The position numbers and the translations under genes were made by a program. Below are positions 36,256 through 48,253 of a stretch of DNA of 64,000 nt, in pieces (the stretch's first letter is position 1; each line of letters opens with the position of its first letter). A model generated the notes under the pieces. It did not search any database. It was given only the letters and a program-made list of their open reading frames with translations, and was not told where the DNA came from. Origin of the DNA: Monilinia fructicola (Eukaryota; Ascomycota; Leotiomycetes; Helotiales; Sclerotiniaceae); the NCBI GenBank assembly GCA_008692225.1, contig VICG01000003.1, positions 2,411,501 through 2,475,500 of the forward strand, given 5' to 3'.

Positions 36256-38446
36256 CTAGTTCTGAAATGCCTCCCCCCCTTTGATCCATTCCTCACTAAT
36301 GACCAGTGCATCTACCATCGATCTCTTCAACATTTTAACCTTTGCATCCCTCTCCTTAATCTGTTGCTGTAGGTTCAAATATTTAGCCTTCCAACTTTCT
36401 TCCTCCTCCTCTCTCCCTCTCCCTCTCCCTCCGATATCCCCTATCCCTTCTCCCATTTCCCCATTCTCCGCCACCACAGAAGCTCTTATGGTGAAATCCC
36501 CTTCAAGACTCCCAAATCTCATTTTCCAATGGCATTCATAATCTGTTCTTGGTGGGGGGCCCGGAAATTCTAGTCTTGTAACGCGAAGACGCGTCATGAG
36601 AGGTCCGCCTGCAAGTGCTGAGAGATTGATGAGGAATGCTTCTGTGCTGCTCGATTCGGCTTGGAGGTTTCGGATAACTTGTTTACATATTTTGGATGCT
36701 TTCATCTATAGAGCAACGTTGAATGGAGTTTCCGGCTACATCATACCATGCGGCGACGAGAATTTCGCCAATAAAATGTGATTCGAGAGCATCGATGTTG
36801 GTGCGGTCGAAATCTTCATTTTGACGAAATGCGATGCTGACAAAATGCTCGAAGCTTGGATCTTGAGGCCCGTTGGTGGGGTTGTTGAAGTATTCCATCA
36901 AAGATGTCTGTTGAGATTGGTTCATTATGTTCATGTTGCATGTTTGCATCGGTCCTCACCAATTGAGAAGCACGACGGGTGGAGGTGGCGTCGCTAATCT
37001 GACATTGCCACCTTTCCGTTGTGGGACTTGGAGTGACAGTCGATTTGGTCGTGTATTCTGAGTTTGAGTTTGTGGATTACTAGTAGACGAATCAGATCTC
37101 ACACCCCCAGGAAAAAAGTTGGGAATGTCGGAATCTGCTACTATAGGTGTAGCGGCTGGTGTGTCTCTCTAATTGAACCAGGATTGGCAGGGAAGGTCGA
37201 GAATGGCCCATCAGTAACGGAACGATTACTTGGCGGTCTGCCTCGCAACTTTCCAGCAGAGGCACCGCCATTACTTGGCCATGCTGATGATACTGCTGGT
37301 CCATGGCGACGCCTTGATCTAGATTTGTTTGGCGTTATGGCCGATTGAGGCTCGCTGTTATCTGGCCAAAGATGAGTTCTGGTCGAAGGAGTAAGGGCTG
37401 ATTGTGGATAAGCTGATAAAGGAGTTGCACTTTCTGGTGGAGCACCCCATCTAAAATTATCCACGAGGGGACCTCGAACTTCTGTTGCAGACCATGGGCT
37501 CAATCGAGTATCAAAACTCTGCTGAAAAGATGAGGTTGCTGTCCCTGGTGTGGCACTATCCGGATGCAAGGAAGTCCTGGTAATCATAAAATCTTCAGAT
37601 AAACTTGGCGAGTGCAGGCGAGGACGCTGGGATGGCGATCTTCCCAAGTCATCATCATCCCTATCTTCAGCCTTTTTTCGTCCACGCTTAGGTCGTGTCT
37701 CTGGAAGCAAAGCGCGAAGCGCCAAATCTTCATCGGCTGCCACTCCATCCCGGCCAAGCTCTGATGGTGGTTCGTTAGGTGATGGTATTTGCGTCCAATA
37801 CACGTGAGGTTTGTTCAATAGATATTCAAAAAAAGCATCAACATGCATTGCGTGTAACCACCGCTGAATATCATTAGTTTTATATTGTTGAGATTTTGAG
37901 ATTGTCTTTCATACCTTGAGCCTAACCGCATATTGTTGGACCTTCTGAGCACTTTGACCCTTTTCCAACGCAGGAGGCTCAACTCCCAGATCAATGGCCA
38001 ATTGTGCCCAAGTTTTGATTTCCTTATTCTCTAGTTTGCGAATCAATTCGAATAATGTAAAAGTGCTGAAACTTTTGTTGTCACTCTTTTGGGGGGGCTC
38101 GAAATATTTTCCGGAGTTCAGTAGAATCTGTGCCTGATGCCACAGCAGGGTTGCAGTACATGATAAAGTCTACATAGGCATCGTCAAAGTTCTCGTCTGT
38201 AACTTCTATCGAAGGTAAACATCGATGATTCTGCTGATTTGAAGACGAATTTCCCAGTGATGAAGGTTGGACTGAAGGCTCAGGCATCACCCGATCCAGA
38301 GCATTTGCACATGAGACTTGGCCGTGGGCTTGAATATATTGTTCACCTCCTTGAGGCGCAATTGGGGTATATTTACTTTCCAATCGACGTTTTGTGACTT
38401 CAGGAATCATTGCAGGGACATGACGCACTGGAAGCATTTCTCCCAC
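36256..38446 (-). CDS. ARS-binding protein 2 (Abp2)-like, frame-disrupted
   Basis: Relative of fission-yeast Abp2, a protein that binds replication-origin (ARS) DNA. The diagnostic domain reads DAYVDFIMYCNPAVASGTDS, LRKIFRAP, then SDNKSFSTFTLFELIRKLEN, WAQLAIDLGVEPPALEKGQS and, across a 51-nt intron (37914-37864), QQYAVRLK joined to RWLHAMHVDAFFEYLLNKPH. A long charged/Ser-rich linker contains RPKRGRKKAEDRDDD (possible nuclear signal). Downstream frames read VADSDIPNFFPGG, then YFNNPTNGPQDPSFEHFVSI and finally FLINLSALAGGPL with a coiled-coil end (LNLQQQIKERDAKVKMLKRS). Breaks: an extra base in the G7 run 38091-38097, an AC-repeat slip near 37158-37165, a stop near 36956-36963 and a frame change near 36700, which might instead be a very short intron. 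Linking the 3' part to this gene is inference. Confidence 0.68.
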
Positions 38447-39362
38447 TTTTGGGTTGTCAGATGACCCAGGTTAATTTCTGGCAAAGGCAACGAGATATGT
38501 AGTGTTTGGAAAAAAACAGATGAAACGTCGTTGATAATCAGACAATGACTTTGATAGAAATAATGAAATTTAATCCTAATACTTGAAATCTTTCGCCCAA
38601 AAAAACAGAATGGTTAAGTCAATGAAAGACACGGTTTTCCCTTATTCCTCTTCCAATAAATAACCTGAATGATACCTACTCAAATCCCATGCGACAGAGA
38701 GCTGAAAAAGCAGATAATTTCGATGCTAGAAGCAGCCAGTGTTCAATGTACGATATGCAACAAATGGAGAAGTTGTTGATATATTTCGCGATAGGTTAAA
38801 CAAACCCCAAAAAGGGGGGGTATATTAGCGTTGACGAGAATTGGTAGATAATTGATGATAATTTATTATTTTGCTCTGATGAAATAGATTATGGAGGAAC
38901 AAAAGTTGGGAGTTCCCAGCTCGTGGCTGACTAATGATAATCATGCTTCCTTCGTATGATTACGGAGTAGACCCGAGTGCCGCACTAGCACGTGATTGGG
39001 TAATGATCTAATCCCCAACGCTTCATCAAGCACACGTGAACCGTCCGTGGATCTGTTAGTCATCTACTGCAATAAGAGTGGGAAGCACCGGGGAATGCAA
39101 GGGGCTCCACATTGCCTCGGTACGTGGGAAGTTGGAGCATGATGTTGGTACCCGTGGACGTACTAGTACTATGGATGGATGGCTTTGATAGGTAAACTTC
39201 CTCTTCCTTCATTCCTTCATTCCTCCAGGACGTCTTCCAAACTTCACATCTTTTATTTAAATCTTGCTTGAAGTCTCTTTTGTAAATTAAACACTCCTTT
39301 ATCAAAACCCTTAACTTCAACCCTACTACCATTCATCGTATTGTGATATTGTCAACATAACT
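38447..39362. promoter_or_regulatory. Divergent promoter region, ABP2-like / carrier gene
   Basis: About 900 bases between outward-facing starts. No conserved ORF or repeat recognised apart from a small ATTCCTTC duplication near 39209-39224. Confidence 0.45.
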
Positions 39363-40375
39363 ATGCCAGCTCAACAATCAGACAATGTTGCTCATGCTCT
39401 CTCTGGAGCCGGCGGGGGCATTCTTTCTATGGCTCTTACGTATTTAGATCCCACATCCCTTCTCCGCATTTTTGGTATTGACAATTAAAAGCTATCCCCT
39501 TATTACTCTCTCTACACGCGCACAAGTAGAATCAAGACGTGCCGACTCGGGATTTCTCGACGCTGTTAAGCATATCATAGAACGTGAAGGGTTTACAGGT
39601 CTCTATGCTGGACTCGATTCAGCACTCTTCGGAATCAGTGTCACAAACTTTGTATACTATTATTGGTATGAATGGACTCGATCCGGTTTTGAGAAGGCGG
39701 CACTTAAAGCTGGCCGAGCTTCAAAAAAGCTTACAACAATCGAATCGATGATCGCGGGAGCAATCGCAGGCTCAGCGACAGTCTTGCTCACAAATCCTAT
39801 TTGGGTAGTTAATACCCGAATGACTACTCGCAAGAGGAACAAGGAAACGGGCGAGAGTCTTTTGCCTGGTGTCAAGCCGCCAAGAGCACCTACAACTATT
39901 GGCACATTACTTGCACTTATCAAAGAAGAAGGTCCACAGGCGCTCTTCTCTGGAGTGGTGCCCGCATTGGTACTTGTTATCAATCCAATATTACAATACA
40001 CAATATTCGAACAGTTGAAGAATATGATTGAGAAAAAGAAGAGAATCACGCCAACAATGGCATTTCTTCTAGGCGCCTTGGGGAAGCTTTTTGCTACTTC
40101 TATTACATATCCTTATATCACAGTCAAGAGTCGTATGCACGTTGCTGGAAGAGATGGAGGAAAAGAAAGTATGATCCAAGGCATGAGAAGGATATTGCAA
40201 GAAGAAGGCTATGCGGGGTTTTACAAAAGGTAAGTGTTTCTTCTCGGAGGTATCAAAGAAATGTGTCGCTGACTTAGCCCAGGAATTGCTCCTAAAAGTC
40301 TCCCAAAGTGTTATGACTGCTGCATTCCTATTCGCCTTCAAAGACGTTTTATATGAACAGACCATCAAAACTTAG
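39363..40375 (+). CDS. ANT1: Peroxisomal adenine nucleotide transporter (mitochondrial carrier family), two small frame breaks
   Basis: Six-helix carrier of the peroxisomal ATP/AMP exchanger type (yeast Ant1, Candida PMP47), which supplies ATP for fatty-acid activation. Exon 1 (39363-39439) joins exon 2 (39492-40229) to read ALTYPLITLSTRAQVES, the first P-x-[DE]-like signature with its changed residues. Repeat 2 has TNPIWVVNTRM and repeat 3 has TYPYITVKSRMHVAG, each before an aromatic/Gly motif (GLYAGL, ALFSGV, GFYK). The last exon (from 40283) reads GIAPK-VSQSVMTAAFLFAF to TAG 40375, but only if one A is removed from AAAA at 40225-40228 and one from AAAA at 40294-40297. Both are homopolymers, so sequence error is the simplest reading. 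Confidence 0.85.
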
Positions 40376-40817
40376 GAGAAAGTTTCCTACCAAAATCGCC
40401 GTGAATTAAGTATGGTCTTTGATTGGAGCAACAATGCTCTCAGAGCATGAATTCGATTGTATGTTATGGCAACACTGGATTATATGTACATTTTACGTGG
40501 TCTGATTAGGGGGCGTTGGGATATATACCTACATATGAGATGGGGTCAGCATGGATTCCTTCTGCTGTGGCTGCTAGGAGCGGCCTTGCACAGAAACCTA
40601 GAATGATTGTAAATTATTGCATCTATATATTAAAGCAATCATTAAAATGAAGGTGTAGAGAATAGAGTACCGGAATAAGTACCTAGGTATCTAAATTGCA
40701 CATGTGCGCATGTGCCGTTAACCGGCTCGGAAAAACATGCTTCTCAAATCGAGGGGATCCAACTTAATTAGTTAGATCTTCAAGCAATGGATCGCCCAGC
40801 CTTATGGATATCAGATA
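40376..40817. other. Intergenic, 3' of the carrier gene
   Basis: Carrier gene 3' region up to the MITE. No conserved ORF seen. Confidence 0.5.
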
Positions 40818-41049
40818 CTCTCCCCCCCCCGGAATAAATGTTAAAGTATGGGTCGGCCCATATAAATCTAGCAAATAGTTTTTATCATTGGACCTTGATT
40901 TTGCCACAGCCCAAGAATAAAAATTTGCTAAATTCCACCCTGATTCAACTAAAAGATCAAAATCTGGCTTGTGCAAAGAATTATAACCAATCAGATGAAG
41001 CAAATTGGGGAGGATCCATCAATTAACATTTATTCCGGGGGGGGGAGAG
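40818..41049. mobile_element. 232-bp MITE with perfect 27-bp terminal inverted repeats and TA duplication
   Basis: The left end reads CTCTCCCCCCCCCGGAATAA, continuing ATGTTAA; the right end (41023-41049) is its exact reverse complement, including nine Cs/Gs. TA flanks both ends (40816-40817 and 41050-41051), pointing to Tc1/mariner-type mobilisation. There is no internal transposase. It lies about 245 bases upstream of the RecQ start codon, so it may carry promoter or untranslated sequence of that gene. The TIR differs from that of the 21.4-23.4 kb element, so it belongs to another family. Confidence 0.85.
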
Positions 41050-41294
41050 TAACAACTACTCTGAAAATTGCGAATGTTTGTAAACCTTGATTGATTGATT
41101 TGATCCACTCACGTCATGTGATCATGCGAGTTTGATAAAGTCGCAAGCACGAAGTCGGGAACGTGCTCTATCTTTCGTCTTCTTTCGTCTTTATCAACAC
41201 AATAATATTAGAGATGCGATTACCACCCAGTTTCCCCATATCTCATGCTTTGACTAAGAGAAGATATCAACTACTGATTCCACGTACACAAGCT

Positions 41295-43994
41295 ATGGCT
41301 AGATCCACAAAAGTTGATGAATATGGCTTCAGTTCTGATGATGAAGCAGCTATGATAGATCTGACAAACGCGGTCGATGTTGCCAGCACCAGCCAGGGTC
41401 ACAAAAGGAAAGCTTCATCAGAAGAAATCTCCTCGATCATAAAAAAAGCAGGCCGCTGGGATATCCCCCAAGGTATTTCAATCGGCAATTTCTGCACTGA
41501 GTCGCAATTTTGGGTTTAATTCATTCCGATTGAAGCAACAACAAGCTATATCAAGAATTCTTGATGGCGAAAGTGCCGTTGTTGTCTTTCCCACAGGAGG
41601 TGGAAAGAGTCTCTGTTTTCAAATCCCAGCACTGGCTTTCGAAGAGGAAGATAAACTTCAGAATTCTCGTCAGGAGGGCGAACATGGAAGTGAGTGAGTG
41701 ACGATCAAGTGTGCTATGAGGTACTTTTTACAGATAATAAAAATCAAAGCATCAAGCCTTCATTAGTGAAATATCCCTCTCTCTGCGCCTCGTCGATTTT
41801 CTTGATATTCTTCAGAGGAGAATGCTAATACTGTTGATATACAGTCACCCTGGTGGTATCGCCACTGATAGCGTTGATGAAGGATCAAGTTGATGGTCTC
41901 CTTCGTCGTGGTATTGCTGCAGCAACATTTGATTCAAGCAAGACCAGAGAAGACTACATCAAAACATGCGACCAGTTGAGAAGCGGTAAATTAAAGATAC
42001 TCTATGTAGCGCCGGAAAGGTTGAACAATGAAGGTTTTATTGAGCAAATGAAGTACGTCCGAGGAGGTATCAGATTACTTGCAGTCGACGAAGCGCATTG
42101 TATCAGCGAGTGGGGTCACAGCTTTTCGTCCTGATTACTTAAGTGGTTTTTCCAGTTTCACTATAATCGATTCAGTACTGACTACGAGTAGAGATTGCGC
42201 GGTTTGCCGATGAAAATTAAGGCAGAGCGAGTGATTTGTTTGACGGCTACAGCCACCCCTCGTGTTGCACAAGATATCTGTGATGCGTTCAAAATCAATA
42301 GCTCCGGGCTTTATCGAACCTCTACGTATCGACCAAATTTGCGATTGTTAGCCGAGTCTGGAAAGACAAAGAAAGATCTATTTCCCAAGCTTGTCGACTT
42401 TTTACACAAAAACAAGGGCTCGACCATCATCTATGTTACTCTACAAGCGCAGACCGAGGAACTTGCTCTTCTATTAAGGCAGAATGGCTTTAAAGCTAAA
42501 GCATTCCACGCAGGAATGCCGACTGACGCCAAAACACAGTTGCAGGATGAGTTCATGAGGAATGATGATTTGATTATGGTTGCCACGATTGCCTTCGGCA
42601 TGGGTATAGACAAGGGCTCGATTCGTAACGTCGTCCATTTCAGCGTACCTCAAAGTTTGGAGTCTTACAGTTGGTGTATCCTCTTATTGAACTCCCTGTT
42701 TTCTATCATCTCGTTATCCTTCCACTCCAAACTATTCCCTTTAAATGACTAATGCTCTTCTGGTTACTCGGTGCCTTTCCTTTGCTGAGCCTTGGCTTCT
42801 TATACCCCTATGAAGTTTGGTTCTCATTATTCTACCCAAATTCAAGCGTCCCAATGCCCCCAATTTCGTTATCCTATGCCGCAAGTTCTCCTGCTAACTT
42901 CCCAACAGGCCAGGAGATAGGAAGAAGCGGACGAGATGGAGAGATCTCCACATGTTTCTTCTTCGTATGTGGTGAAGATCTTCATTTTCGTGAATTGTTC
43001 GCACGGGGTGACCTCCCATCTCTCGACTCCATCTACCGCTTATTGGACGATATCTTTGATTCAACGACTAAGAAACTTCCAATTCATGGTGAGATTCAAA
43101 GGTCGCTGAGTAGTCAATCGAGAGAATTTGATATTAGACCCACTGTTTTGGGTCTCATATACGCCGAGTTAGAGCTCACCCATGGTCTCTTGCGTGCCAC
43201 AACACCAATGTATCAGAAATATTCGTACGTTGCAAACAACCACATATATGATGCTAAGATCAATGCAGATCGAAGCGCGGCAGCCGCCGCGATCGCATCC
43301 GGTAGTAAAAAGGCATCCAAGTTACATCACATTGATGTGGACAGTGCGGCTCGTCTTTATGACATCGAAAGAAATGAAGTTATTGCTAAGCTTAACGAGT
43401 GGAACGCGGAAGGAGCTCTGGAATTGAAACCAAGTCAAGTCATGAATGTCTTCAAGGTCACCACACGTCCCCCGCAAACTGCATCGGAGATTGAGGTACT
43501 CGCCGAGACAATTTTTTCAATAATGAAAAACCGCGAAGAACAAGCGCTTGAGCGAACAGAAAAGGTTCTAGACCTCATCACTGGCAGTGCATGTTTCTCT
43601 AAAAAACTAGCTGAACACTTTGGTGATCAACTCCCGGATGGGAAAGACGAGTGCGGCCATTGTCAATGGTGTTTGACTCACGAGCCCGTTAAGATTCAAC
43701 AACCTCCCCCCGTTCCTTTCGATCAAGTGGCATTTGATGGTATCCTTGATATGGTTTCGGCGCGCGCGCGATGATCCGAGACTCCTTGCTAAGTTGGCCT
43801 TTGGTATATCTAGTCCAAGAATAACCCAGATGAAGTTGGGAAGAAGTCCGGTTTTTGGTTCGATGGAAAATCATGAGTTCATGGTAAAGTGCAGATCTTT
43901 TGAATACCTAATGTCTTGTCAGAGAATAATTAACCATTGCTGTTTGTAGGTTCTTTTGCGAGCTTTTGAACAAGTGTGCTCGGTCTGCGAATAG
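41295..43994 (+). CDS. RecQ-family DNA helicase (several small frame breaks)
   Basis: 3'-5' DNA helicase of the RecQ family, acting in recombination and replication-fork repair. I prefer the start at 41295 ([18 protein letters not shown]). Motifs in order: [18 protein letters not shown] (motif 0), [15 protein letters not shown] (Walker A), [29 protein letters not shown] (DEAH), [40 protein letters not shown], and [10 protein letters not shown] formed across an intron (about 42671-42909). An RQC-like region follows with a possible zinc pair (CGHCQWC) and the end [16 protein letters not shown]. Introns include about 41692-41845 (A|TC ACC join). Breaks, all +1 or +4: T-run 41508-41511, T-run 42123-42126, A-run 42213-42216 and the GC repeat 43759-43770. 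Closest named orthologue is uncertain. Confidence 0.85.
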
Positions 43995-44421
43995 TGTGGT
44001 GCGCGCGAATTGTTCTATTATACTTGTACATAGGTATGTAGCAAAGTTGGCTTGGGGATTTTCAGTAAAATATCTCATCTGGTATCAATGGTAAGATCAA
44101 TTGGGACAGTAATCTTGAGAGAAATAGTAGTACCTAGAAGAGGATATGGAATCATCCATCATAGCGAAGAATATCAGGTTATTTGCTCATACCACGCAAA
44201 CACCTTTCCATACATCTAATGGCATGATTTAGATATTTTGCAAGGTCGATGTTTGGCAACTATATGCTTGAGAGCTGTGTCATTACTTCATTGAGGGGTG
44301 TTTATGTCCAGTATTTTGATACAAGATCCCAAAAGTCTCTTTCCATCCAAACGCCAGGACGCCAAATCCATTCGTATTCCCCATCAAAGTTTTCCTTTCC
44401 ATGTATCATACAATTCCTTCA
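43995..44421. other. Intergenic between RecQ and the minus-strand conserved gene (convergent)
   Basis: 3' regions of two convergent genes; nothing else recognised. Confidence 0.5.
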
Positions 44422-45377
44422 TCACCTCCTCACATCATGCTCTGGCCCCCAAAACGCCGGACAAGGAGCTCCTTGGTCACCTCTCCCATTCCTCATACCC
44501 CCTAGCAACCAATCCGTCAGCCCTACAACTTTAGCTCCAACTCCCTTTTCCCAATTTCCCCCTTCTTGCACATGCTCAATGGTATGCGACCAGATCCTCC
44601 CTTCTTCATCAAATTCAAAGAGGAAAAGCCCAGTAAACTCTTTACTATCGTCCTCCCCGCTTCCACCTCCCAGCCACTCTGTAATCTTATCCACATTCTC
44701 CCTTGCACCAATACCCTTGTAGAACCCTCCCGTCCCTTTATTCTTCGTCTTACCAATGGTTTTCCATCGCACTATTAACTGTTCGCGAGTTGATCCTCTA
44801 GATGAAGATTGACTCATCCGCTCGGAAAGTATCTCAAGCTTGACATTTCCGACCAAAGGGACGCGGCCCCAGGCAATAGGAGAAGTCCAAAGCGCGGCAG
44901 AATAGGCGACGCGGCCAGAGACGGTAGGAAGGTGGGGATGAGTGGAAGGGAAGAGATGGAGGGTTATTTGAGGGGAGAGGATTTCTTGTGGGAGGGGTGA
45001 TTGAAGAAGGGTAGGGAGTCGATCTTGGAGAATGCGCAGAGCTGGGGATGGTTAGTATATTGTTTACAAGAGATGGTGAATCAGTTGAGGGGGAAGAGGG
45101 TTACTTGCTTTTCCCGAGTTTGACTGTTCTCTCTCATTTTTGGGAGGTTTATCCGAATTCTTGGGTCCAGGAGGTGAATCTTTTTATTGAGAGGTGCTGC
45201 TCCGGTGAACCATAATTCTGGTAGAAATTTAGGACCTGCGTTAACCGTTGCCAAACATCGAGAGCTATTTTGAAATGTACCGGGCGTGGCAAGCTGCGTT
45301 TGACATGTTGACGAAGTTGGGGAGAGCTTCCAAGGCCAACTTCGAGTAAGGCGTAGGAGACTATGAGGTTTCGACAT
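44422..45377 (-). CDS. Conserved fungal protein, possibly mitochondrial (DUF2358/SnoaL-like)
   Basis: I recognise the protein as a conserved fungal type of unknown function but cannot name a reaction. Exon 1 (45377-45105) begins MSKPHSLLRLTRSWPWKLSP, Arg/Ser-rich like a mitochondrial targeting peptide. Exon 2 (from about 45041) reads LRILQDRLPTLLQSPLPQEI, LHLFPSTHPHLPTVSGRVAY, WTSPIAWGRVPLVGNVKLEI, REQLIVRWKTIGKTK and FTGLFLFEFDEEGRIWSHTI, where the last two segments resemble the DUF2358/NTF2-like fold. The exon join does not keep frame as given: a one-base change near 45115-45130, before the GTAACC donor, is needed. The C-terminus (GDQGAPCPAFWGPEHDVRR) is complete at 44422. The family assignment is tentative. 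Confidence 0.6.
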
Positions 45378-46131
45378 CAGCTTGAATAGAAAAGGATCAT
45401 TCGAAAAGACTTCAATACTCTAGCAATCTAAGGAAAGAAGGTAATAATCATATCTATCATTGTCATCATTATCATTGTAATGGAAATCTATAACATTTTC
45501 TACATGCACGCAGTGATATCCAAGCTTTATCAATCGATTGACTGATTTACTGCCTGCTGATTGCCGATTAGACACAAAGCGGTCAAAAGGACAAAAGGTC
45601 AGTTGATCAGGAGTGAGTAGACAGCGTTATTAGAACTATAAGTAAGTAGAATGAATCACAAGTATCACTCACATTCCTTCATTCCTTCACTCGTTCATTC
45701 ATACCATCCTATCCGTCTGAATCGTTGAAACCAAACCAGTCCAAAAAAAGTAGTAAATTCGAGGTCTTCGATACATCAAATCAATGCATGAATACATCAA
45801 CACATTGGCATAGAACAAAGGTCTGTCAGTTGATTGTGTTTATAAGTTCAATATATAATTATATAATAACTACGAGACATTCATCATTCATTCATTCACC
45901 TGCAATCACCTTTCCCCCCTCCCCCCATACAATCCTGGTTTCCTAGCTTACTTCCAATTCACGTGATACTCGTCTAAGCAACGCTCGTGGACCGCCTTCT
46001 GCACCTTAAACACAGTTGTAGGTTCGCAGTATCTTGTTCTCCAACTCCAACCATAACGACATCAAGAAGGATAAGCAAGAGGTATCAAACAAACTCAATA
46101 CACAACAAAACAGCTTTGAACAACCGCAAAG
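45378..46131. promoter_or_regulatory. Divergent promoter region, conserved protein / YPT1
   Basis: About 750 bases between outward-facing starts, with an A/C-rich leader just before YPT1. No conserved ORF. Confidence 0.5.
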
Positions 46132-47166
46132 ATGAATCCAGAGTAGTAAGTGTGACCCCTCAAATCAACGTCCAACGTCATCCTTTCATCACCTTCAAAG
46201 AAACCGCCATCTACATCATATCTCAAGAGACGAAATACTGATCATTCTATTTGCAGAGTGCCTCATGAACCCCCTCAAAGATGCCATTACCATCGCACCA
46301 TATATACTCGAGTGGTCCACGCCAACATGTATATCCTGAACACACTCCAACTGATGAACTCAATAGATACGATTACCTCTTCAAGCTCCTCCTTATCGGT
46401 GATTCCGGTGTAGGAAAGTCTTGTCTGTTATTGCGATTTGCAGACGACACATATACCGAGAGTTACATCTCAACTATCGGTGTTGATTTTGTGGGTTTTG
46501 CTGTTCCAGGGCTACAGAGTATTGTTTGCTGATGGCGAGGTAGAAAATCCGCACAATCGAGTTGGACGGAAAGACTGTGAAACTCCAAATCGTAAGCAAA
46601 TCTGAAAGGAAAGATTGCGAGAACAATGTGCTAATATTGCCCTTTCGCAGTGGGATACCGCTGGACAAGAGCGTTTCCGTACAATCACATCATCGTATTA
46701 TCGAGGCGCCCACGGTATCTGCGTTGTCTACGATGTCACCGATATGGACTCATTCAACAATGTCAAGCAATGGCTACAAGAGATTGACAGATACGCAACA
46801 GAGGGCGTTAACAAGCTCCTCGTAGGAAACAAGAGCGATATGTCAGACAAGAAGGTCGTTGATTACACTGTCGCAAAGGTACATACTATCGCACGGGCAC
46901 AACCACATAGGACTCCAGATCATGCTCTGCCCAGATTATGAGAAAATTGCGACTAACTTGTCTTGCATTAGGAATTTGCTGATAGCCTCGGCATCCCGTT
47001 CCTCGAGACTTCCGCTAAGAATGCCAGTAACGTCGAGCAGGCTTTCTTGACTATGGCCCGCCAAATCAAGGAACGCATTGGCACAACCACAGCGAACAAC
47101 AAGCCAGCAGTACAAGTTGGACAAGGCCAAGGGGTGCAATCAGGGTCTGGTGGTGGATGTTGTTAG
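46132..47166 (+). CDS. YPT1: Rab GTPase Ypt1 (Rab1)
   Basis: Ypt1/Rab1 drives ER-to-Golgi transport, intra-Golgi traffic and autophagy initiation. Five exons, 46132-46142, 46367-46490, 46544-46591, 46651-46878 and 46972-47166, give exactly 201 residues in frame. The 11-nt first exon joins across a 224-nt intron to read [20 protein letters not shown]. GTPase boxes are GDSGVGKSC (P loop), the effector region [36 protein letters not shown] (switch II), NKSD and ETSAKNA. The C-terminus ends in the CC prenylation motif (GSGGGCC). The first donor is GTAGTA rather than GTAAGT; the expected GTAAGT lies three bases farther on and would create a stop at the junction. The gene is undamaged and identity is very clear. 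Confidence 0.96.
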
Positions 47167-48253
47167 ATAATGATGATGATGATGATGTTGTTGGTCGGTC
47201 GGTCGCTCTTATCTGGGTTTTTTATGAGCCTAGAACATTACGAACTCCTGCTTTCCTTTCCTCGTTTATCCGCATTAGACTGATGGTCCCTTGGATCGGC
47301 CTCTGTATTTCGTCTGTCTTTCGCTGCCTTTGCTAGCAAAGCATCGCAGCAAATCACATAGCAAATCCCTGCACTCACGAAGCTATGGAAGGAAGAGGGA
47401 AAATAGGAAATAGATAACCTTAATGGCTGATGGACGGATGGAACCAGTTGTGAAACATTTGGCGTGCAATGGGAGGAATTTCGGGGAATGGATCTTGTCA
47501 TTGTTTTTTTCTTTTATTGATGCACGGTTTCCTTTTTTTGGCCTGAACCCTTTTTTCGATGCTAATTATTGATGGTATCGAACCCCTTCTTACAGTATCT
47601 TTGTTATTATGACAGGCAAGGCAATATTCGAGAATTTTCCGCGAGATTTGGACTTTGTCCTCTTTGTACTTTACTGCATGACATGTGGACTTTATCATGA
47701 TGTACTGATCCAATGTACGAGATGTGATGTGATTTTAATCATGGCTTGCGCTATGTTTGCTTGTGGCACCGTGAGAGCCGGTGAGATTGTTTCAAATTTA
47801 GGAGGGAAGTTCATGGGTGTACAAGGCAGATGCACTAGCCTGTGTTGGGATCAATTAAGGGGTATTTGTATATTGTATTGTGATGCAAATGGCAATTGTT
47901 AATAGACAAGTGTCCGCCCGTTGCAGAAGGCCAACCCTCGGTTACACGGTTTCATTCCGCTATCTTGATATACACCTTCAAAGTGGTGGTCTGGATATTT
48001 GTTACGGGACTGCTGAGTTCAAGCGAAGTAATCTGAGTTTATGGGACGAAGGGCATTGTGATCACGAGGATATGAGTCAAGTTAATTTAGTATTGTTCTT
48101 GAGTATCACTTCGTCGTAAGCCAATATATCGCTACCAACCATGTAAGACAACGTCTTAAAGCAAATAACTACACCTTCGATTCTAGATCCATCCCATCAC
48201 TGATGTCCAATGCTGACGTATCTCTCAATCTTTCCAAATCTCTCTCGCCGTCT
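47167..48253. other. Intergenic, convergent 3' regions of YPT1 and the GMC gene
   Basis: Begins with a GAT repeat (about 47168-47186) after the YPT1 stop. ORF 47609-47902 is Cys-rich but resembles nothing I know. No repeat or RNA gene recognised. Confidence 0.5.

Noticed and set aside
40764..41003. 79-codon ORF overlapping the MITE as a transposase
   Set aside because: It crosses the element boundary and resembles no transposase.
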